Source of the DNA: Pseudobdellovibrio exovorus JSS
GTDB lineage: Bacteria; Bdellovibrionota; Bdellovibrionia; Bdellovibrionales; Bdellovibrionaceae
NCBI RefSeq assembly: GCF_000348725.1
Contig: NC_020813.1
Location: forward strand, 2,587,563-2,651,562
Direction of reading: 5' to 3'
DNA length: 64,000 nt
This document shows, one piece after another, positions 1-9,256 of this stretch (within the stretch, counting starts at the first letter, position 1; every line of letters starts with the position of its first letter). The notes below the pieces were generated by a model, which was not told where the DNA came from, ran no database searches, and was given only the letters and a program-made list of their open reading frames with translations. The position numbers and the translations under genes are program-made.

Positions 1-2
1 TC

Positions 3-1019
3 GCAGCAGCTGGTGTTTATGTTCCTATGATTTCAGGTCGTGGCTTAGGACACACCGGCGGAACGCTGGATAAGTTAGAAAGTATTCCCGGTTTTAACAC
101 TCAACAAAGCCTTGAAAAATTTATCGAGATCACAAAAAAAATCGGTACGTGCTTCATCGGACAAACAAAAGACATCTGTCCCGCTGATAAAAAAATCTAT
201 GCTCTTCGTGATGTGACGGCCACCGTTGAAAGCTTTCCTTTAATCTGCGCCAGCATCATGTCGAAAAAAATCGCCGAAGGCATTGATGGTTTAGTTTTGG
301 ATGTCAAATACGGCACTGGCGCATTTATGAAAAGTGCACATGATGCAGAACTCTTGGCAAAAGATCTAATTCACATTGCAAAAAGTTATGGTAAAAAAAT
401 TACCGCCTTGATCACGTCGATGAATCAACCGCTCGGTCGTTACGCCGGAAATGTTTTAGAAGTCGTGGAATGTGTTGAGATCATGCAAAACAAAACCTCG
501 CTGGATCGCTTTGGTCGCGACCTGTACGAAGACACGCGTGAATTGTCGTTACAACTTTCTGCCCACATGATTCATCTTTCTGGAAAAACAAACTCTTTAG
601 AAGAAGCCTACACTTTAGCAAAAGAAATGCTGGTGTCTGGCAAAGCCTTGGAAGTGTTCAAAAAAATGTGCCGCGAACAAGGCGGAGACCTTAACGGGCT
701 TGTCTTACCAAAACAAAAACGTGATGTTCTTGCGCCCAAAAGTGGATACATCTCGTCTTTCAATGTGGAAAAAGTCGGCATTGCAGGAATTTTATTACAC
801 GCAGGTCGCCGTAAAGCGGAAGACACCGTCAATCCCACTTCTGGGATTGAGTTTCACGTCAAAATCGGAGACCAAGTCAAAGAGGGCGATGTGATTTACA
901 CAATTCTGGGTGATGAGCCGGAACTGTTTGATAATGCTCACAAAACCTTAACAGAATCCTTTGAAATCCACTTGCAAAAACCGGCTGATCACGTTTTGAT
1001 TGAAAATATCATTACTTAG
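3..1019 (+). CDS. pdp: Pyrimidine-nucleoside (thymidine) phosphorylase, 5'-truncated by window edge
   Basis: The reading frame is open from the first complete codon of the window, so the gene starts upstream. About 339 residues, roughly the C-terminal three quarters, are present. The segment VPMISGRGLGHTGGTLDKLE matches the phosphate- and pyrimidine-binding glycine-rich loop of the thymidine/pyrimidine-nucleoside phosphorylase family, followed by the family's C-terminal barrel-sandwich domain (GRRKAEDTVNPTSGIEF, GDQVKEGDVIYTI). The enzyme splits pyrimidine (deoxy)nucleosides with phosphate into base and (deoxy)ribose-1-phosphate in the cytoplasm. It lies 26 bp upstream of a purine nucleoside phosphorylase, which suggests a nucleoside-salvage operon. 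That would suit a predator living on prey nucleic acids, though this last point is inference. Confidence 0.93.
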   Translation, partial: AAAGVYVPMISGRGLGHTGGTLDKLESIPGFNTQQSLEKFIEITKKIGTCFIGQTKDICPADKKIYALRDVTATVESFPLICASIMSKKIAEGIDGLVLDVKYGTGAFMKSAHDAELLAKDLIHIAKSYGKKITALITSMNQPLGRYAGNVLEVVECVEIMQNKTSLDRFGRDLYEDTRELSLQLSAHMIHLSGKTNSLEEAYTLAKEMLVSGKALEVFKKMCREQGGDLNGLVLPKQKRDVLAPKSGYISSFNVEKVGIAGILLHAGRRKAEDTVNPTSGIEFHVKIGDQVKEGDVIYTILGDEPELFDNAHKTLTESFEIHLQKPADHVLIENIIT

Positions 1020-1045
1020 TTTATTTGCATCACGAGGGAGCTTTT

Positions 1046-1861
1046 ATGGTTATCGAAAAACTCACTGAAACCGTTGGTTTTCTAAAGTCTCGTATTAAAA
1101 ACAAACCTCGCATCGGTGTGATCTTAGGCTCGGGCTTAGGACATTTTGTACAGCACATGCAAATCGAAGTGGCCTTGCCTTTTGGTGACATTCCCAACTT
1201 TATCCCTCCGACAGTTGAAGGCCACTCGGGCAATTTGATCTTTGGTAAAATCGAAGGAATTGACCTTGTTGTTTTACAAGGACGTCTGCACTACTACGAA
1301 GGTCATTCGATGGAAACAGTGGTCTTTCCGGCGCGTGTGATGGCTCTTTTAGGAATTGAAATTCTAGTGGTGACCAACTCTGCCGGTGGTTATGGTGACG
1401 GCATGAAGGCCGGTGACTTTATGATCATCGAAGATCACATCAACTTGATGGGCAACAATCCATTGATGGGTCCGAACATTAAAGAGTTAGGTCCTCGTTT
1501 CCCAGATATGACTCAAGCTTATGATCCTGAGTTGATTGAAACAGCCGAGCGTATTTTCCGCTCACAAAAAACATTCTTCCACAAAGGCATCTACGTTGGC
1601 GTCACAGGGCCAACTTACGAAACTCCTTCTGAAATCAAAATGTTCAAAGCTATCGGAGGAAAAGCCGTCGGTATGTCGACTGTTCCTGAAGTGATCGCGG
1701 CGAACCACTTCGGACTTCGTGTCGCAGCGATTTCATGTATTACGAACTTAGCTGCAGGTGTTTCTGAAAAGAAATTAACTCACGACGAAGTAACCGAGAC
1801 AGCAAAAAAAGTAGAACAAAAGTTCTGCGCGTTTTTGACTGAGTTCGTGACGAAGATTTAA
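1046..1861 (+). CDS. punA: Purine nucleoside phosphorylase (type I, inosine/guanosine class)
   Basis: 271 residues. It cleaves purine nucleosides with phosphate to the free base and ribose-1-phosphate. Family marks are RIGVILGSGLG near the N-terminus (phosphate loop), GRLHYYEGH, VTNSAGG, and VGVTGPTYETPSE with a downstream VPEVIAANH purine-site segment. Length is normal for trimeric PNPs. The ATG at 1046 was chosen because GAGGGAG lies 5 nt upstream; an in-frame TTG at 1025 has no comparable site. It follows pdp closely and is probably co-transcribed. Its TAA stop is directly followed, without a spacer, by a REP-like repeat. Confidence 0.95.
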   Translation: MVIEKLTETVGFLKSRIKNKPRIGVILGSGLGHFVQHMQIEVALPFGDIPNFIPPTVEGHSGNLIFGKIEGIDLVVLQGRLHYYEGHSMETVVFPARVMALLGIEILVVTNSAGGYGDGMKAGDFMIIEDHINLMGNNPLMGPNIKELGPRFPDMTQAYDPELIETAERIFRSQKTFFHKGIYVGVTGPTYETPSEIKMFKAIGGKAVGMSTVPEVIAANHFGLRVAAISCITNLAAGVSEKKLTHDEVTETAKKVEQKFCAFLTEFVTKI

Positions 1862-1889
1862 GGTAGGCCGTACCTTATCCGGAAATATA
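1862..1889 (+). repeat. REP-like repeat, single arm
   Basis: The arm begins with GTAGGCCGTACCTTATCCGG (after one extra G) and ends in AAATATA. All 28 bases are identical to the left arm at 25778. The GTAG foot followed by GCCG...CGG resembles the foot-plus-hairpin organisation of REP sequences mobilised by RAYT (TnpA-REP) enzymes. It abuts the TAA stop of the purine nucleoside phosphorylase gene. No inverted partner was found before the next gene. Confidence 0.8.
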
Positions 1890-2238
1890 TGCGACTTGAA
1901 ATCGAATTACTTTTCGTAATTTAATTCACGTCGCGCACGCGCTCTACTACTACACACTCTCTGCTGCGCTCGAATACGCTCTTAAATTCATATTAAAAAA
2001 TTTTCATTTTCTTTCCACATTTCGAGGTGTTTTGTCTCGTAAATGTCTCGGTAAAATAGATAGTTTTATTCCTTCCATTAGCATTTGTTTTTATACCTAG
2101 CTCAATTCAAATAGCTGGACCTTTTCTCGACTAGTTCGCACTTATTTCTGCACCGAAGAGTTAACCATCCTGTGAGATGATAGATGTCACAGTTATACGG
2201 CTATCCCGTAACAGCGAATTATCTTTAAAGGAGTTAAT
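1890..2238. other. Non-coding gap with a stem-loop and an inverted repeat
   Basis: I see no gene here. A stem-loop occupies 1891-1934 (GCGAC/GTCGC, TGAA/TTCA and AATTAC/GTAATT around TTTTC) immediately after the REP arm. An inverted repeat CTGTGA (2170-2175) / TCACAG (2187-2192) separated by 11 bp lies 47 bp before the subtilase start and could be an operator. The spacing is longer than the 6 bp of a CRP site, so I do not call it CRP. The AT-rich remainder probably holds the subtilase promoter, but no convincing -35/-10 pair was found. Confidence 0.4.
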
Positions 2239-3543
2239 TTGAAATCGGAGTTTCGGATATTTTCAATCATCACAATCAGTATGCTGCTAGCAGCTTGTGG
2301 TGCGAAAACGACCGAAACAGTATTTCCGACTCAGGCCGCTGGAATGTGTGGACAAGGCGCCAGCGAAAATCGCCTTGAAGATCGCTTCATCGTTCAATGG
2401 GAAGATGGTTCCTTCACTATAGAAAATGCCTCATCAGCAGATGAGTTCCGCAGCGGCTTCGTCAGAAAAAATCTGGCTTACATCAAACACGTGGATCACG
2501 ACTACCGCGTGCAAATCCGCACTGTTGCCTCTGAAGACGCTTCTGAAAGCGGTAATGATACAGCTTCTGAAGCTGATAGTGGTAACGTGGATATGTTGTC
2601 CTCTTTAAACTGGGGACCTTATAGCATCCAAGCGGATAGCGTGTGGAATGACGGCGTCCTTGGCGATGGTGTCTTAGTTGGCGTTGTCGATGGCATGGTC
2701 GATGTCGGACACAATCAATTAGCTGATAATATCTATATCAACACAAACGAAATCCCTGATAATGGCATCGACGATGACGGCAATGGTTTTGTCGATGACT
2801 ACAAAGGCATTAAAGTGAATGCCGGAGTAAACAGCCCCGCATTAAACCGACACGGAACTCACGTGGCGGGGATCGTCTCTGCCGACCCTGACTTTGGTCC
2901 AGTTTCTGGAGTGGCTCCCCGTGCAAAAGTAGTCCCTGCTCAATTTATTGGTAACGACGGCAGTGGCTCGATCGGTGACGCCATCATCGCCTTAAATTAT
3001 GTGGCCAGTCGCGGTGCTAAAATCATCAACATGAGCTGGGGCTTGGGCTCTTGTGTACAAGTGCCAAACTTACAGGCGACCTTAAAACAACTGAATGATC
3101 GTGGGATTTTACTGGTAACCGCTTCTGGTAACGGCGACTCTAATGGTTTCGGTGTGAATATGGATGTGTCTCCGGCGTATCCATCGGCTTACAACTTCAC
3201 CAATCAGATCAATGTGGCCGCGTCTAGTCGCCAAAGTGCCTTACTGAGCTTTTCTAACTATGGCGTTAAAAACGTGCATGTGGCGGCTCCGGGTGGAGGA
3301 ATCTACTCGACAACTCCGAATAACCAAATTGAAACCATGAGTGGTACCAGCATGGCCGCCCCGATGGTTTCCGGCGCTGCTGCTTTGTTATGGAGCGCCA
3401 TCCCCTCAGCTACCGCGGCTCAGATCAAACAGGCTTTAATTAGCTCGGTGGAGCTGCCTCCATCTCCGCTAAAAGTTTACAGCGGTGGCATCATCAATGT
3501 TTACCGCGCGCTGTCTGAGCTGAAATCGTTGACCTCGCAATAG
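2239..3543 (+). CDS. Subtilisin-like serine protease, lipoprotein
   Basis: 434 residues. The N-terminus has a short charged stretch, a hydrophobic segment and the lipobox LAAC with Cys20 as the predicted lipidation site, so the protein is exported and lipid-anchored. A prodomain-like region and an acidic linker (about residues 96-118) precede the S8 catalytic domain. Asp151 (VGVVDGMVD), His205 (RHGTHVAG), Asn298 (ASGN) and Ser371 (SGTSMAAP) give a complete triad with oxyanion Asn. It starts at TTG 2239 with AAGGAG 5 nt upstream (2228-2233). It is monocistronic, between gaps. Extracytoplasmic proteases are abundant in predatory Bdellovibrio; a role in prey digestion is possible but is inference. 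Confidence 0.92.
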   Translation: MKSEFRIFSIITISMLLAACGAKTTETVFPTQAAGMCGQGASENRLEDRFIVQWEDGSFTIENASSADEFRSGFVRKNLAYIKHVDHDYRVQIRTVASEDASESGNDTASEADSGNVDMLSSLNWGPYSIQADSVWNDGVLGDGVLVGVVDGMVDVGHNQLADNIYINTNEIPDNGIDDDGNGFVDDYKGIKVNAGVNSPALNRHGTHVAGIVSADPDFGPVSGVAPRAKVVPAQFIGNDGSGSIGDAIIALNYVASRGAKIINMSWGLGSCVQVPNLQATLKQLNDRGILLVTASGNGDSNGFGVNMDVSPAYPSAYNFTNQINVAASSRQSALLSFSNYGVKNVHVAAPGGGIYSTTPNNQIETMSGTSMAAPMVSGAAALLWSAIPSATAAQIKQALISSVELPPSPLKVYSGGIINVYRALSELKSLTSQ

Positions 3544-3634
3544 TCACAGCCAGCATCGCCGCGCTCATCACTTCGTAAGCAGTAGATTCTTTAAGCGACA
3601 CCTTAACAAAACGAGTCAATTTCTTCCTCTGTTC

Positions 3635-3662
3635 TTGTTGAATAGCCCTGCCAGAGTAGAAT
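3635..3662 (+). promoter_or_regulatory. Candidate sigma-70-type promoter for asnS
   Basis: TTGTTG (3635-3640), a 16-bp spacer and TAGAAT (3657-3662) lie about 60 bp upstream of the asnS ATG in the 178-bp gap after the subtilase gene. The match is moderate (4/6 and 5/6). Confidence 0.35.
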
Positions 3663-3721
3663 AAAAAGTCTAATAAATTGTAACCGCGCTCAGGCGGAAC
3701 AAATACAGACAGCAGGAGCTT

Positions 3722-5011
3722 ATGAGAATCTATATCAGCGACTTGAAAGATCATGTCGGTCAGACCATTGAACTTAAAGGATGGGCTTACCAAACTCGCG
3801 CATCAAAAAAAGTAAAATTCCTAGAACTACGTGATGGAACCGGAATCGTTTCTTGCGTTTTCTTCCCAGCAGATTGCGGAGAAGAAAATTTCAACAACTT
3901 CGAACAAATCACTCAAGAGTCTTCATTAAAAGTAACAGGCGAAGTTCGCCAGCATCCGAAGCACGCCAATGTTTACGAAATCGCCGTGAAGCATTTTGAA
4001 ATCATCGGCAAATCAGAAAACTACCCGATCACTCCGAAAGAACACGGCACAGACTTCTTGATGGAAAACCGCCACCTTTGGATTCGCTCAAAACGCCAAC
4101 ACGCGGTTTTACGTGTACGTCACGAAATCGTGATGGCCATCCGCGATTTCTTTGATGGACGCGGCTTCACGTTGACCGATGCGCCGATCTTCACTCCTGC
4201 GGCCTGCGAAGGGACTTCAAATTTATTTGAAACAAAATACTTCGACGACAAAATGTACTTGTCGCAATCTGGTCAGCTTTACATGGAAGCCACAGCCCGC
4301 GCGTTCGGTAAAGTGTACTGCTTCGGCCCAACATTCCGCGCAGAGAAATCTAAAACTCGTCGTCACTTGATTGAGTTCTGGATGGTCGAACCTGAAGTGG
4401 CGTTCAACGACATGTACGACAACATGGACTTGGCTGAACAATTCACTGAGTACATCGTTCAACGTGTTTTGAAAAACCGCGCCGAAGAATTGCGTGTTCT
4501 TGAGCGTGACATAACAAAACTAGAACCGATCAAAGGACCTTTCCCTCGCCTTCACTACAAAGAGGCCTGTGAAATTATCAAAAAAGAAAATCCTGAGTTT
4601 ATCATCGGCGACGATTTCGGTGCGCCGGATGAAACGATTATCTCGTCACAGTTCGACAAACCGGTGTTCGTGCATCACTATCCTCAGGCGATCAAAGCTT
4701 TCTACATGAAAGAAGATCCAAAAGAGCCGGGATATGCTATGGGTTGCGACATGCTTGCAACTGAAGGTTACGGCGAAGTGATCGGCGGCGGACAACGTGA
4801 AGAGAGCGTTGAAGTTCTGATCCAAAGAATCAAAGAACATGGTTTAGATCAAAAAGATTTCGAATGGTACTTGGACATCCGTCGCTACGGAAGTGTTCCG
4901 AGTTCTGGATTCGGATTAGGTCTTGAGCGTGCTGTCACATGGATCTGCGGTCTTCCGCACGTGCGTGAAACAGGATCGTTCCCAAGATTGTACGGTCGCG
5001 CTTACCCATAA
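3722..5011 (+). CDS. asnS: Asparaginyl-tRNA synthetase
   Basis: 429 residues, class II aminoacyl-tRNA synthetase that charges tRNA-Asn in the cytoplasm. The N-terminal OB-fold anticodon-binding domain covers about residues 1-100 ([24 protein letters not shown]). The catalytic domain shows motif 2 ([21 protein letters not shown], split here as [12 protein letters not shown] and EFWMVEPE) and motif 3 ([20 protein letters not shown]). The [10 protein letters not shown] ending favours AsnS over AspS. AGGAG lies 3 nt before ATG 3722. A REP-like inverted pair begins 5 nt after the stop codon and may act as the transcript end. Confidence 0.95.
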   Translation: MRIYISDLKDHVGQTIELKGWAYQTRASKKVKFLELRDGTGIVSCVFFPADCGEENFNNFEQITQESSLKVTGEVRQHPKHANVYEIAVKHFEIIGKSENYPITPKEHGTDFLMENRHLWIRSKRQHAVLRVRHEIVMAIRDFFDGRGFTLTDAPIFTPAACEGTSNLFETKYFDDKMYLSQSGQLYMEATARAFGKVYCFGPTFRAEKSKTRRHLIEFWMVEPEVAFNDMYDNMDLAEQFTEYIVQRVLKNRAEELRVLERDITKLEPIKGPFPRLHYKEACEIIKKENPEFIIGDDFGAPDETIISSQFDKPVFVHHYPQAIKAFYMKEDPKEPGYAMGCDMLATEGYGEVIGGGQREESVEVLIQRIKEHGLDQKDFEWYLDIRRYGSVPSSGFGLGLERAVTWICGLPHVRETGSFPRLYGRAYP

Positions 5012-5015
5012 AAAT

Positions 5016-5065
5016 GTAGGCCGTACCTTATCCGGTAATATAACGCCGGATAAGGTACGGCCTAC
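5016..5065. repeat. REP-like inverted pair (compact REPIN-type hairpin)
   Basis: GTAGGCCGTACCTTATCCGG at 5016-5035 and its exact reverse complement at 5046-5065 flank a 10-base loop. As RNA or single-stranded DNA this folds into a 20-bp perfect hairpin with both GTAG/CTAC feet at its base. It fills the gap between asnS and the carboxyltransferase gene and could terminate or stabilise transcripts. Confidence 0.85.
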
Positions 5066-5082
5066 CTCAAAAAGGAATTCCC

Positions 5083-6639
5083 ATGACGGAAATGATGCAA
5101 AAAAAGATCGCTGAGCTGGAAAAACGCAACGAGCTGGCTATGGCTGGCGGCGGTCCAGAGAAAAAAGCCAAACACAAACAAGGCGGACGCTTAACGGCCC
5201 GCGAACGTCTGGATGTTCTTCTTGATCCGGGAAGTTTTGTCGAGATGGATCGTTTCGTCACCCATCGCTGCACGAACTTCGGCATGGAAAAAAACAAACC
5301 TTACGGCGATGGCATCATCACGGGATACGGACGCATCAACGGCAAGTTGGTTTACGTGTCGTCGCAAGATTTCACTGTCACTGGTGGTTCGATGTCGCGT
5401 ACACAGGCGAACAAGATCTGCAAGGTCATGGACTTGGCGATCAAAAACGGTGCGCCTTTTATTTCTATCAATGACTCCGGCGGAGCTCGCATCCAAGAGG
5501 GTATCGAATCTTTGGGTGGTTACGCTGACATCTTCACTCGCAACGTGATGGGTTCTGGCGTGATTCCACAGATCACCGCGATCATGGGGCCATGTGCTGG
5601 TGGAGCGGTTTATTCTCCGTCCATTACTGATTTTGTTTTCATGGTCGAAAATACCAGTTACATGTTTGTGACCGGACCAGATGTGATCAAAGCCGTGACT
5701 CACGAAGAAGTGACAAAAGAACAACTGGGCGGAGCCGCCACCCACTCGCAAAAATCAGGTGTGGCTCACTTCACCGCGAAAGACGACAAGCACTGCCTGT
5801 TATTAATTCGCGAATTGATGGGCTTTCTTCCGTCAAATAATTTAGATGACTCAGCAGCACTGGCGACAAAAGATCGTCCAGACCGCATTGTAGATTCGTT
5901 GAATGCCTTAATTCCGGATAATCCAAAAAAGCCTTACGACATGCTTCAGTTGATTTCTGAAGTGGTCGACGAAGGTTATTTCTTAGAAATTCACAAACAC
6001 TTCGCACAGAACATCATTGTCGGTTACGCGCGCTTCAACGGACGTCCTGTGGGCATCGTGGCGAACCAACCACAGGTGCTGGCAGGGTGTTTAAATATCG
6101 AAGCCTCACGTAAAGCGGCGCGCTTTATCCGTTTCTGTGATGCTTTCAATATTCCAATTGTCAGCTTCGTAGATGTTCCGGGATTCCTTCCGGGTAAAGA
6201 TCAAGAGTGGAATGGTATTATCACTCACGGGGCTAAGTTGTTGTACGCTTACGCCGAAGCTTCTGTTCCAAAAGTAACGCTGATCACACGCAAAGCCTAC
6301 GGCGGAGCTTACATCGTCATGGGTTCGAAGCTTCTTAGAAGTGATGTGAACTTAGCTTACCCGTCAGCGGAAATCGCCGTGATGGGAGCCGAAGGCGCCG
6401 TGAACATCATTCAACGTGAAGCGATTGCCAAAGCCAAAGATCCAGCGACTGAACGCGCTCGCCTAACGGCTGAGTACGAAGAGATGTTCAGCAATCCGTA
6501 TGTATCCGCAGAATTGGGTTATACCGATGAAGTGATCGAGCCGGCGTTAACTCGTAAGCGCATTATTGATTCGCTTGAGATGTTAAAAAACAAACGCGAC
6601 ATCATTCCGCCGAAAAAACACGGCAACATTCCGCTATAA
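5083..6639 (+). CDS. pccB: Acyl-CoA carboxylase carboxyltransferase subunit (propionyl-CoA carboxylase beta type)
   Basis: 518 residues. It transfers CO2 from carboxybiotin to an acyl-CoA, most likely propionyl-CoA, in the cytoplasm. The two crotonase-like halves are visible: an N-terminal half with [29 protein letters not shown] and [12 protein letters not shown], and a C-terminal half with [17 protein letters not shown] and [11 protein letters not shown]. Length is normal. AAAGGA precedes ATG 5083. It is the first gene of a carboxylase operon with the biotin carboxylase (gap 17 bp) and the carrier protein. Substrate (propionyl versus acetyl or methylcrotonyl) cannot be settled by reading alone; the [16 protein letters not shown] and [11 protein letters not shown] segments fit PccB best. 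Confidence 0.9.
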   Translation: MTEMMQKKIAELEKRNELAMAGGGPEKKAKHKQGGRLTARERLDVLLDPGSFVEMDRFVTHRCTNFGMEKNKPYGDGIITGYGRINGKLVYVSSQDFTVTGGSMSRTQANKICKVMDLAIKNGAPFISINDSGGARIQEGIESLGGYADIFTRNVMGSGVIPQITAIMGPCAGGAVYSPSITDFVFMVENTSYMFVTGPDVIKAVTHEEVTKEQLGGAATHSQKSGVAHFTAKDDKHCLLLIRELMGFLPSNNLDDSAALATKDRPDRIVDSLNALIPDNPKKPYDMLQLISEVVDEGYFLEIHKHFAQNIIVGYARFNGRPVGIVANQPQVLAGCLNIEASRKAARFIRFCDAFNIPIVSFVDVPGFLPGKDQEWNGIITHGAKLLYAYAEASVPKVTLITRKAYGGAYIVMGSKLLRSDVNLAYPSAEIAVMGAEGAVNIIQREAIAKAKDPATERARLTAEYEEMFSNPYVSAELGYTDEVIEPALTRKRIIDSLEMLKNKRDIIPPKKHGNIPL

Positions 6640-6656
6640 GCGAAGGACGTGATATT

Positions 6657-8165
6657 ATGATTACTCCTCCATTTAAAAAAATTCTGATTGCCAATCGCGG
6701 TGAAATCGCGATCCGCATCACACGCGCTTGCCGCGAGCTGGGCATCGGTTCCGTTGCTGTTTTCAGTGACGCTGACCGCGACAGCCTGCATGTGTTTTTG
6801 GCCGATGAGGCCTACCATATCGGGCCGTCTCCGTCGAAAGAGAGCTATCTGAACTATCGTAAGATCTTAGACGTGGCGAAGCAGTCCGGAGCCGATGCAA
6901 TTCATCCGGGTTACGGATTTCTTTCGGAAAATCCAACATTTGCACGTGCCTGCAAAGAAGCTGGTATTGTGTTTATTGGGCCGACTCCAGAAAATATGGA
7001 GGCCATGGGCGATAAACTTTCAGCCAAAGCGCAGATGAAAAAGGCCGGAGTTCCTCTAGTTCCAGGGAGCGATGGCGCGATTGAAACTATCGAAGAGGCT
7101 CAGGAAGTCGTCAAAAAAATCGGCTATCCGATTATCATCAAAGCGTCAGCTGGCGGTGGCGGTAAAGGGATGCGTGTGGTCCGTGCTGATCACGAATTGG
7201 AAAGTGCGTTCCGCGCCTGCCGCTCGGAAGGTCTGAATTATTTTGCTAATCCTGCCGTTTACATTGAACGCTTTATCAACGATCCGAAACACATTGAAAT
7301 TCAAGTTTTCGGCGATACTCATGGAAACGTGGTTCATCTTTTTGAGCGCGAATGTTCTGTGCAGCGTCGTCATCAAAAGATTATTGAAGAGTCTCCGTCA
7401 CCAAGTGTGCCGAACGATGTTCGTTTAAAAATGGGTGATGCTTCTGTCAAAGCGGCGAAGTCGATCAACTACATCGGCGCAGGAACTATTGAATTTATTT
7501 TCGATAACAAAACCAAAGAATTTTTCTTCATGGAGATGAACACTCGCCTGCAAGTGGAACATCCAATCACGGAACAGGTCACGGGACACGATCTGGTGAA
7601 AGAACAAATCTGGGTGGCAAAAGGCAATCCTTTAAGTTTCACTCAGGATGAAGTGAAACAGACAGGTCATGCCATCGAAGCGCGTATTTGCGCCGAAGAT
7701 CCAGAGACCTATCAGCCACACCCCGGCGTCATCCGCGCCTGCCGCCATCCTCAAGGGCCGTTCTTGCGTATGGACTCTTATGCCTACCCTGGCTATGAAG
7801 TTCCTATTTATTACGATCCAATGATTGCGAAAGTGATCACATGGGGAGACACCCGCGAAGAAGCCATTGATCGTATGGAGCGCGCTTTATCTGAGTTTGT
7901 GTTAACAGGAATTAAAACCAATATCGTTTTACATAAAACTATCTTGCAACATCCGAAATTTTTAGATGGCAGCTACACGACTCAGTTTATTGAAAAAAAC
8001 TTTGAAGTGTTAGAACCAGAAATCTTTAAAGAGATCGAAGATCCGTTATTCTTAATTTCGGCGGCGATCACCGCTTATCAAGATCGTCAGTCAAAAGATG
8101 TAAGACGTTTAAATGTAGCCTCGAACTGGCGCCGTATTGGTCGCAAGATGCAATTGCGCACCTAA
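6657..8165 (+). CDS. accC: Biotin carboxylase subunit of acyl-CoA carboxylase
   Basis: 502 residues. It carboxylates biotin on the carrier protein using ATP and bicarbonate. The N-terminal domain starts with ILIANRGEIAIRITRACRELG. The ATP-grasp domain shows KASAGGGGKGMR (glycine-rich loop), HIEIQVFGD, RECSVQRRHQKIIEE and FMEMNTRLQVEHPITE, and the C-terminal domain includes EARICAEDP. It is longer than free-standing AccC (about 450) by a C-terminal tail ending in SNWRRIGRKMQLRT but lacks the fused biotin domain, which is supplied by the next gene 31 bp downstream. SD AAGGAC lies before ATG 6657. Confidence 0.92.
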   Translation: MITPPFKKILIANRGEIAIRITRACRELGIGSVAVFSDADRDSLHVFLADEAYHIGPSPSKESYLNYRKILDVAKQSGADAIHPGYGFLSENPTFARACKEAGIVFIGPTPENMEAMGDKLSAKAQMKKAGVPLVPGSDGAIETIEEAQEVVKKIGYPIIIKASAGGGGKGMRVVRADHELESAFRACRSEGLNYFANPAVYIERFINDPKHIEIQVFGDTHGNVVHLFERECSVQRRHQKIIEESPSPSVPNDVRLKMGDASVKAAKSINYIGAGTIEFIFDNKTKEFFFMEMNTRLQVEHPITEQVTGHDLVKEQIWVAKGNPLSFTQDEVKQTGHAIEARICAEDPETYQPHPGVIRACRHPQGPFLRMDSYAYPGYEVPIYYDPMIAKVITWGDTREEAIDRMERALSEFVLTGIKTNIVLHKTILQHPKFLDGSYTTQFIEKNFEVLEPEIFKEIEDPLFLISAAITAYQDRQSKDVRRLNVASNWRRIGRKMQLRT

Positions 8166-8196
8166 TATAGTGCTCATGAAAGAATAGGAATTCACC

Positions 8197-8727
8197 ATGT
8201 ACTTTGAAGCCGAACTTAGAGGTAGAAAATATAAAGTCGATGTGATCGAAGGCCGTCACAATTGGAAGGTGTCTTTACAGCAGGAAGGTCAAGAGTGGAA
8301 ACACTATGATATTCCTAAAAAAGACTTCCGTAACGCCGAGGAATACATCAGCTTTTTGTTTGAAGGCAAATCTTATCTGATTGATGTCTTGGGACAAGAT
8401 ACTGAATATACTGTATTTACTCGTAACTCATTCCGTATGATTAAAATTTTCAACGATGAAATGTTATTACATGAATCTTTGAAAAAAGGCGGAGGCTTCG
8501 GCGGAGACGACCAATTGAAGTCCGGCATGCCAGGAAAAATTATCGAAATCTTTGTAAAAGAGGGTGACGAAGTAAAAGCCGGCAAGCCATTATTAATTAT
8601 GGAAGCCATGAAAATGGAAAATGAAATGCGCGCCGCGAACGATGTCGTCATTAAAGAAATCTGTGTGAAACAGGGCGACTCGGTTGAATCAGGTGCGGTT
8701 CTAATTAAATTTGAAAAGAAAGCTTAA
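8197..8727 (+). CDS. Biotin carboxyl carrier protein of the acyl-CoA carboxylase
   Basis: 176 residues. The C-terminal third is a biotinyl domain with the canonical EAMKMENEM; Lys139 is the predicted biotin attachment site. A Gly-rich linker (GGGFGGDD, residues 98-105) joins it to an N-terminal domain of about 95 residues resembling the BT/linker region of PccA-type subunits. So the usual PccA polypeptide is split here into two genes. AGGAA precedes ATG 8197. It is the third gene of the carboxylase operon. Confidence 0.88.
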   Translation: MYFEAELRGRKYKVDVIEGRHNWKVSLQQEGQEWKHYDIPKKDFRNAEEYISFLFEGKSYLIDVLGQDTEYTVFTRNSFRMIKIFNDEMLLHESLKKGGGFGGDDQLKSGMPGKIIEIFVKEGDEVKAGKPLLIMEAMKMENEMRAANDVVIKEICVKQGDSVESGAVLIKFEKKA

Positions 8728-8756
8728 CAACACAGAAATTTTAACAAGGAGACATC

Positions 8757-9161
8757 ATGGACAGCATCAAGAAATTAATCAACAACCCAGATTTGGGTAA
8801 ACTTATCTTCCGCCTATTCGTCGGCTTAAGCATGGCTTTCGCTCATGGTTTGGGTAAATTACCTCCACCAGAACAATTAGTTCAAGGCGTAGCTTCTATG
8901 GGCTTCCCTGCAGCTGGTGTTTTTGCATGGTTGGCAGGTTTAAGTGAATTCGCCGGCGGTCTTTTAATCGCTGTAGGTCTTTTCACTCGTCATTCAGCCT
9001 TATTCTTAGGTTTCACTATGGCGACTGCGGGTTTTGTAGCTCACAGTGCAGATCCATTCCGCGTGAAAGAACTTGCCTTCCTTTACTTAGCATCATGCGT
9101 GTTATTGTTCTTCGCTGGTGCCGGCAAATACTCTTTAGACAGAATCATCAGAAAAAAATAA
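8757..9161 (+). CDS. DoxX family membrane protein
   Basis: 134 residues with four hydrophobic segments. The pattern LGKLIFRLFVGLSMAFAHGLGK, then GLSEFAGGLLIAVGLFTR, then a pair of C-terminal helices is that of DoxX/YphA-like inner-membrane proteins, whose biochemical role is poorly defined (linked to redox stress in some bacteria). AAGGAG lies before the ATG. It follows the carrier gene by 29 bp and is probably the last gene of that operon, since a strong terminator follows. Confidence 0.85.
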   Translation: MDSIKKLINNPDLGKLIFRLFVGLSMAFAHGLGKLPPPEQLVQGVASMGFPAAGVFAWLAGLSEFAGGLLIAVGLFTRHSALFLGFTMATAGFVAHSADPFRVKELAFLYLASCVLLFFAGAGKYSLDRIIRKK

Positions 9162-9197
9162 TTGGGATAACTTCCTAAATCGTTAACAAACGAAAAG

Positions 9198-9228
9198 CGC
9201 CTCTTTTTTAAGGGGCGTTTTTATTTTT
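9198..9228 (+). terminator. Rho-independent terminator after the carboxylase-doxX operon
   Basis: CGCCTCTT (9198-9205), a TTTT loop and AAGGGGCG (9210-9217) form an 8-bp stem with one G-T pair, followed by TTTTTATTTTT. Confidence 0.85.
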
Positions 9229-9256
9229 AAAGCTGAGTTCTACTGTAGATTCGCGT

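Noticed and set aside
2170-2192. CRP site from CTGTGA...TCACAG
   Set aside because: The half-sites are 11 bp apart instead of 6, so it was left as an unspecified inverted repeat.
3494-3793. Minus-strand ORF of 99 codons between the subtilase and asnS
   Set aside because: It overlaps the ends of two real genes and the probable asnS promoter. Composition and start context give no support.
5191-5751. Minus-strand ORF of 186 codons inside pccB
   Set aside because: It is antisense to the conserved carboxyltransferase core; its length comes from the codon pattern of pccB.
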